Assembly (NCBI RefSeq): GCF_037026715.1
Contig: NZ_JBANCG010000004.1
Span: forward strand, 62,001 to 126,000
Direction: 5' to 3'
DNA: 64,000 bases
From: Breoghania sp037026715
Lineage (GTDB): Bacteria > Pseudomonadota > Alphaproteobacteria > Rhizobiales > Stappiaceae
Shown here: in pieces, positions 60,977 through 64,000 of the stretch
Position numbering within the stretch: position 1 is the first letter of the stretch
How the letters are laid out: every line of letters starts with the position of its first letter
Made by a program: the position numbers and the translations under genes
Notes under the pieces: generated by a model
Seen by the model: only the letters and a program-made list of their open reading frames with translations
Database searches by the model: none
Told to the model about the DNA's origin: nothing

Positions 60977-61813
60977 ATGGTGCATCTGGAAAGCGGTTCG
61001 CTCGCCCCGGAGACGGACGACGACAACGAGATCTCCCGGGGCCGCGAATTCGTCGGCTCGCTGGAACGCGGCCTGAAGGTGATGCAGGCGCTGGGCGATG
61101 CGCCGGAAGGCCTGACGCTGACCGACGTCGCCGGCCGAATCGGCCTGACGCGTGCGACCGCGCGCCGCTTCCTGCTGACGCTGACGGAGCTGGGCTACGT
61201 GCGCCAGGAACGCCGGCTGTTCATCCTGACGCCGAAGGTTCTGTCGCTCGGGGTCTCGTATCTCAGCAACCGGCCGATCTGGCAGAACGCCGAACCGGTG
61301 ATGCGGGAGCTCTCGCGGCAGGTGAACGAATCCTGCTCCGTGGCGGTGATCGACGGTACAGAGATCGTCTATGTCGCGCGCGTCGCCGGAAAGCGGATCA
61401 TGTCGGTCAACATCACGATCGGCACCCGGCTGCCGGCGCTCACCACCTCGATGGGCCGCGTGCTGTTGTCGAACCTGTCGCCGCCCGCTCTCAACGCCTT
61501 TCTCGCCAAGGCCCATATCGAGCGGTTCACCGAGCACACCATCACCGACCGCGAGGCGCTTTTCGCCGAAATCGACAAGGTGCGAACGCGCGGCTACGCG
61601 CTTGTCGACCAGGAACTGGAAATCGGGCTCAGGTCCATCGCCGTGCCCTTGCGCGACCGCGCCGGGCGGGCCTTTGCAGGGCTCAACATCTCCACCCAGG
61701 CGGCACGCGTGGCGCGCGAGGCTCTGGTCGGGGAGTTCCTGCCGCTCATGCGCGAAACAGCCCACCGTATCGAAGAGTTCTACAGCGCGCAGTCGCAACA
61801 GTCCCTGTCATAA
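60977..61813 (+). CDS. IclR family regulator, PcaR/PobR type
   Basis: 278-aa regulator. The N-terminal wHTH reads FVGSLERGLKVMQALGDAPEGLT and LTRATARRFLLTLTELGYV; the effector domain has NITIGTRLPALTTSMGRVLLS and GYALVDQELEIGLRSIAVPLRD, which are strongly PcaR/PobR-like. It diverges from pcaIJF and most likely activates it in response to 3-oxoadipate. I leave the symbol blank because PcaR, PcaU and PobR cannot be told apart here. Confidence 0.9.
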   Translation: MVHLESGSLAPETDDDNEISRGREFVGSLERGLKVMQALGDAPEGLTLTDVAGRIGLTRATARRFLLTLTELGYVRQERRLFILTPKVLSLGVSYLSNRPIWQNAEPVMRELSRQVNESCSVAVIDGTEIVYVARVAGKRIMSVNITIGTRLPALTTSMGRVLLSNLSPPALNAFLAKAHIERFTEHTITDREALFAEIDKVRTRGYALVDQELEIGLRSIAVPLRDRAGRAFAGLNISTQAARVAREALVGEFLPLMRETAHRIEEFYSAQSQQSLS

Positions 61814-62043
61814 CTCCCAATATGTTCGAATTGCCGAGGCCGCTTTCCTTACCGAATTGGCAGAAAGTCTACCTGAACCGGTCTCCGAACGGTATGACAC
61901 CGCAGATTCCTATGGTATACACATCGTCAGACTTAAGGACCCACCGCGCAGAAGGTCCGTGCTAATATTACACTCAGTCGCAGTGCACGTGAGAATTAGA
62001 GAGAAAGGACGCGCATCTCTGCGCACCCAACGGAAGGGCCCAA
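61814..62043. other. AT-richer intergenic region before the TetR gene
   Basis: 230 nt with noticeably lower GC than the surroundings, including GGTATACAC near 61914 and the palindrome TAATATTA at 61963-61970. It should contain the TetR gene promoter. No coding frame with family features was found. Confidence 0.4.
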
Positions 62044-62736
62044 ATGGTCACGCCACCAAGACAAGCCGCATCTACGCGGGACAGGTTGTTATTCTCGGCC
62101 TGCCGGATATTTGCTTCGAAAGGCTATCGCGATACCACGGTCGCCGACATATGCGACACCGCCCAGGCCAACATCGCCTCGGTCAACTACCATTTCGGCA
62201 ACAAGGAAAGTCTCTACCGGCAGGTTTTCCAGCGCCAGATCGATCTCTACGAACCGCCTCAGGTACCGCCCATGGACAAGGCGGGCGATGGCGAGAAGGT
62301 CTTGAAGTCCTTCATCGTGGATCGGCTGGAATGGCTGGTGCAGGATGACCCGCTGGAACGGCTGATCCGGGCGGAGATGGTACAGCCCACCGGGCTCGTG
62401 GACGATCTGCGGACCGCCGGGCTGGAAAAGACGCAGACCCACTTCCTTGAGGCCGTGCGCATGATCAGCGGCGATGTTCTGCCCGAGGCGACCGTGCGCC
62501 TTTGCGTGACGAGCATCCTCAGCCAGTGCCGGGCCTTGATGGCGCTGAGCCAGCTCGGCTTCTACCCCTCCTCCAATCCCACCGACGCCGAGATCGAAGC
62601 CTTTGCCAATCACGTCGCGGTTTTTTCCGTGGCGGGGATCAAGGCGCTGGCGGAACCCGGCAAGGCCGCGACGGCACATCTTGTCCGTCAGAAAGCCACG
62701 TCTCAATCGAGCGAACCGCTTCCGCAGCACTCGTGA
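62044..62736 (+). CDS. TetR family transcriptional regulator
   Basis: 230-aa regulator. The N-terminal HTH is ACRIFASKGYRDTTVADICD with ANIASVNYHFGNKESLYRQVF; a CECR-type/DUF1956-like C-terminal ligand domain follows. The last 98 nt overlap the 3' end of the cobK gene on the other strand. The target is unknown; no transporter gene is adjacent in the window. Confidence 0.88.
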   Translation: MVTPPRQAASTRDRLLFSACRIFASKGYRDTTVADICDTAQANIASVNYHFGNKESLYRQVFQRQIDLYEPPQVPPMDKAGDGEKVLKSFIVDRLEWLVQDDPLERLIRAEMVQPTGLVDDLRTAGLEKTQTHFLEAVRMISGDVLPEATVRLCVTSILSQCRALMALSQLGFYPSSNPTDAEIEAFANHVAVFSVAGIKALAEPGKAATAHLVRQKATSQSSEPLPQHS

Positions 62737-63460
62737 CCGTCTGGCCGGCGGAGACCCCGCCGGCCGCGCGATCGGACACCGGCGGACGCTCCACCATGAA
62801 CACCGGCAGACCGAGGCCGCGGGCAGCGTCCAGTTTGGCGCGTCCGGCATCCCCGCCGCTGTTCTTGGCCACCATGTGCGTGATCGCATGGCGGCGCAGC
62901 AACCGGGTTTCGGCCTCCACATCGGCGCCCGGCCGGCCCAGCACGATCTCGCCCGGCGGACGCGCGGCATCGGGAGCCGGCGGATCGATCATCCGCATGA
63001 CGAAACGCACGTCACGGCGATGGGCAAAGACGCCGATCTCCTGACGCCCGATCCCCAGAAACACGGACGCCCCCGCCGGCAGTCGGCCCGCCGCGTCCTC
63101 AAGCGACACCACCCGACGCCAGTCATCGCCCGGCCCTGGCTGCCAGGCGGGGCGTTCCAGACGAAGATATCGCGTCGCCGTCTCGCGGCAGGCAGCAACC
63201 GCGTTGGCGGATATGCGGGCCGCGAAAGGGTGGCTCGCGTCGATCACCGCATCGATCCCGTGCTCGCGCAGGAACGCCGCAAGCCCCGACGCCCCGCCAA
63301 AGCCGCCGCTGCGCGTCTTGACGGCGAGCGGCAGGGGACGCGTCGTCACCCCGGCAAGCGAGGCGATCACGCGCAGGCGGGCATCGGGGGCAAGCAGGCC
63401 CGCGAGTTCGCGCGCCTCCGTCGTGCCGGCGAGCAGGAGGATGGTGAAGGACCTATCCAT
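62639..63460 (-). CDS. cobK: precorrin-6A reductase CobK
   Basis: 273-aa NADPH-dependent enzyme of aerobic cobalamin ring synthesis. It has ILLLAGTTEARELAGLLA at the N-terminus, AVIDASHPFAARISANAVAAC and HMVAKNSGGDAGRAKLDAAR, all typical of CobK/CbiJ. About 30 extra residues at the C-terminus come from the stretch that overlaps the tetR gene. The start ATG at 63460 overlaps the cbiD stop by 8 nt. Confidence 0.9.
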   Translation of the reverse strand: MDRSFTILLLAGTTEARELAGLLAPDARLRVIASLAGVTTRPLPLAVKTRSGGFGGASGLAAFLREHGIDAVIDASHPFAARISANAVAACRETATRYLRLERPAWQPGPGDDWRRVVSLEDAAGRLPAGASVFLGIGRQEIGVFAHRRDVRFVMRMIDPPAPDAARPPGEIVLGRPGADVEAETRLLRRHAITHMVAKNSGGDAGRAKLDAARGLGLPVFMVERPPVSDRAAGGVSAGQTVTSAAEAVRSIETWLSDGQDVPSRPCRVPPAP

Positions 63461-64000
63461 GTGGCCCCTCTGCGGCGGCACTTTCGGGTCCGCCGGCCTG
63501 CGCAATGACCGCACCGTCGCGATCGACGACCACCACATCGGCCAGAACCGGCGCGCCAGCAAGCGTCTCGCGCACGCTCGAAAGCGCCCGCTCCGCGATC
63601 AGTCTCGCGAGCGGGAACCCCGCTGTGGCGGCCTCGTCGAAGACCTGCTTGGCGGTATTCGCGCCGCGCGCGGAGGCGACGAGGCCGGCAGGTGCATCTG
63701 CCTCCTCCAGCACGCCGGAAAGCCAGCCGAAATCGACGCTGCCGCGCCCTGAGTGAAGATCGAGCAGCCCCTGGGCGAGCTTCACCATCTTGCCCGGCCC
63801 GCCGCCGATGGTGAGCCGGGCGACGGGATGCTGGCGCACGTACTTGATCACGCCGCCGGCGAAATCGCCCATGTCGAGCATCGCCCGTTCCGGCAGCCCG
63901 TGCAGCGCACGAACGGCGGCCTCGGAGGTGGAGCCGGTGCAGCCGGCCAGATGGGCAAGTCCGGCGGCGCGCGCGACATCGATGCCGCGATGGATGGACG
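63453..64000 (-). CDS. cbiD: cobalt-precorrin-5B C1-methyltransferase CbiD (partial, N-terminus beyond window)
   Basis: The C-terminal ~180 residues are visible. GCTGSTSEAAVRALHGLPER, LDMGDFAGGVIKYVRQHPVARLTIGGGPGK and AARGANTAKQVFDEA match CbiD. It continues beyond 64000 on the minus strand. It lies directly upstream of cobK, so both belong to a cobalamin biosynthesis operon whose other genes are outside the window. Confidence 0.88.
   Translation of the reverse strand, partial: SIHRGIDVARAAGLAHLAGCTGSTSEAAVRALHGLPERAMLDMGDFAGGVIKYVRQHPVARLTIGGGPGKMVKLAQGLLDLHSGRGSVDFGWLSGVLEEADAPAGLVASARGANTAKQVFDEAATAGFPLARLIAERALSSVRETLAGAPVLADVVVVDRDGAVIAQAGGPESAAAEGPHG

Overview
The window is GC-rich chromosomal DNA from an alphaproteobacterium, most likely of the order Hyphomicrobiales (Rhizobiales). 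The evidence is the gene order rnd-like / lptC / lptA / lptB / rpoN / hpf / ptsN, an fzlA-type gene beside queG, a DUF1150 gene behind a small heat-shock gene, and a complex I NDUFA9-type protein. Genes are dense, many are coupled by ATGA or TGATG overlaps, and no insertion sequence, phage or CRISPR array is visible. The genus cannot be fixed from this sequence.

Left part (1-5717): a 3-oxoacid CoA-transferase pair (subunit B cut by the window edge) is coupled to a TAXI-type TRAP transporter, with a divergent LysR regulator. Next comes a 15-gene minus-strand operon (21074 down to 5881). It runs from a branched-chain-type (Liv) ABC importer, through an AMP-forming and an NDP-forming acyl-CoA synthetase, two MaoC hydratases, a DUF35 protein, a thiolase-fold protein lacking the catalytic cysteines, a two-part acyl-CoA dehydrogenase and an enoyl-CoA hydratase, to an SDR. 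An IclR gene diverges from it. I read the operon as uptake, CoA activation and beta-oxidation of a branched or cyclic carboxylic acid, possibly ending in retro-aldol cleavage; the substrate is unknown.

Middle part (22389-35009): a nitronate monooxygenase / hotdog thioesterase pair; a 3-hydroxyisobutyrate dehydrogenase-like gene; a cytosine-deaminase-like amidohydrolase followed, behind a strongly palindromic promoter, by a BMP-family (nucleoside-type) ABC transporter operon that also encodes an amidase; and an acyl-CoA dehydrogenase / SDR pair.

Core and respiration (35386-54527): queG, fzlA, uppP, a complex I NDUFA9-like gene, tRNA-Leu(CAG) with a clear promoter and terminator, and then a complete tetrathionate reductase locus (ttrS, ttrR, ttrB, ttrC, ttrA). 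A double palindrome lies in front of ttrB. The LPS-transport / sigma-54 / PTS-Ntr block follows.

Right part (54741-64000): a LysE exporter; an Hsp20 / DUF1150 pair with a sigma-32-like promoter; a FecR-domain protein; a 3-oxoadipate catabolic operon (pcaI, pcaJ, pcaF) with a divergent IclR regulator and palindromic operator; a TetR regulator; and the end of a cobalamin operon (cobK, cbiD).

Two families of intergenic hairpin repeats are scattered through the window: five copies of an ~84-nt two-hairpin element and two copies of a 135-nt inverted-repeat element. All lie outside genes.
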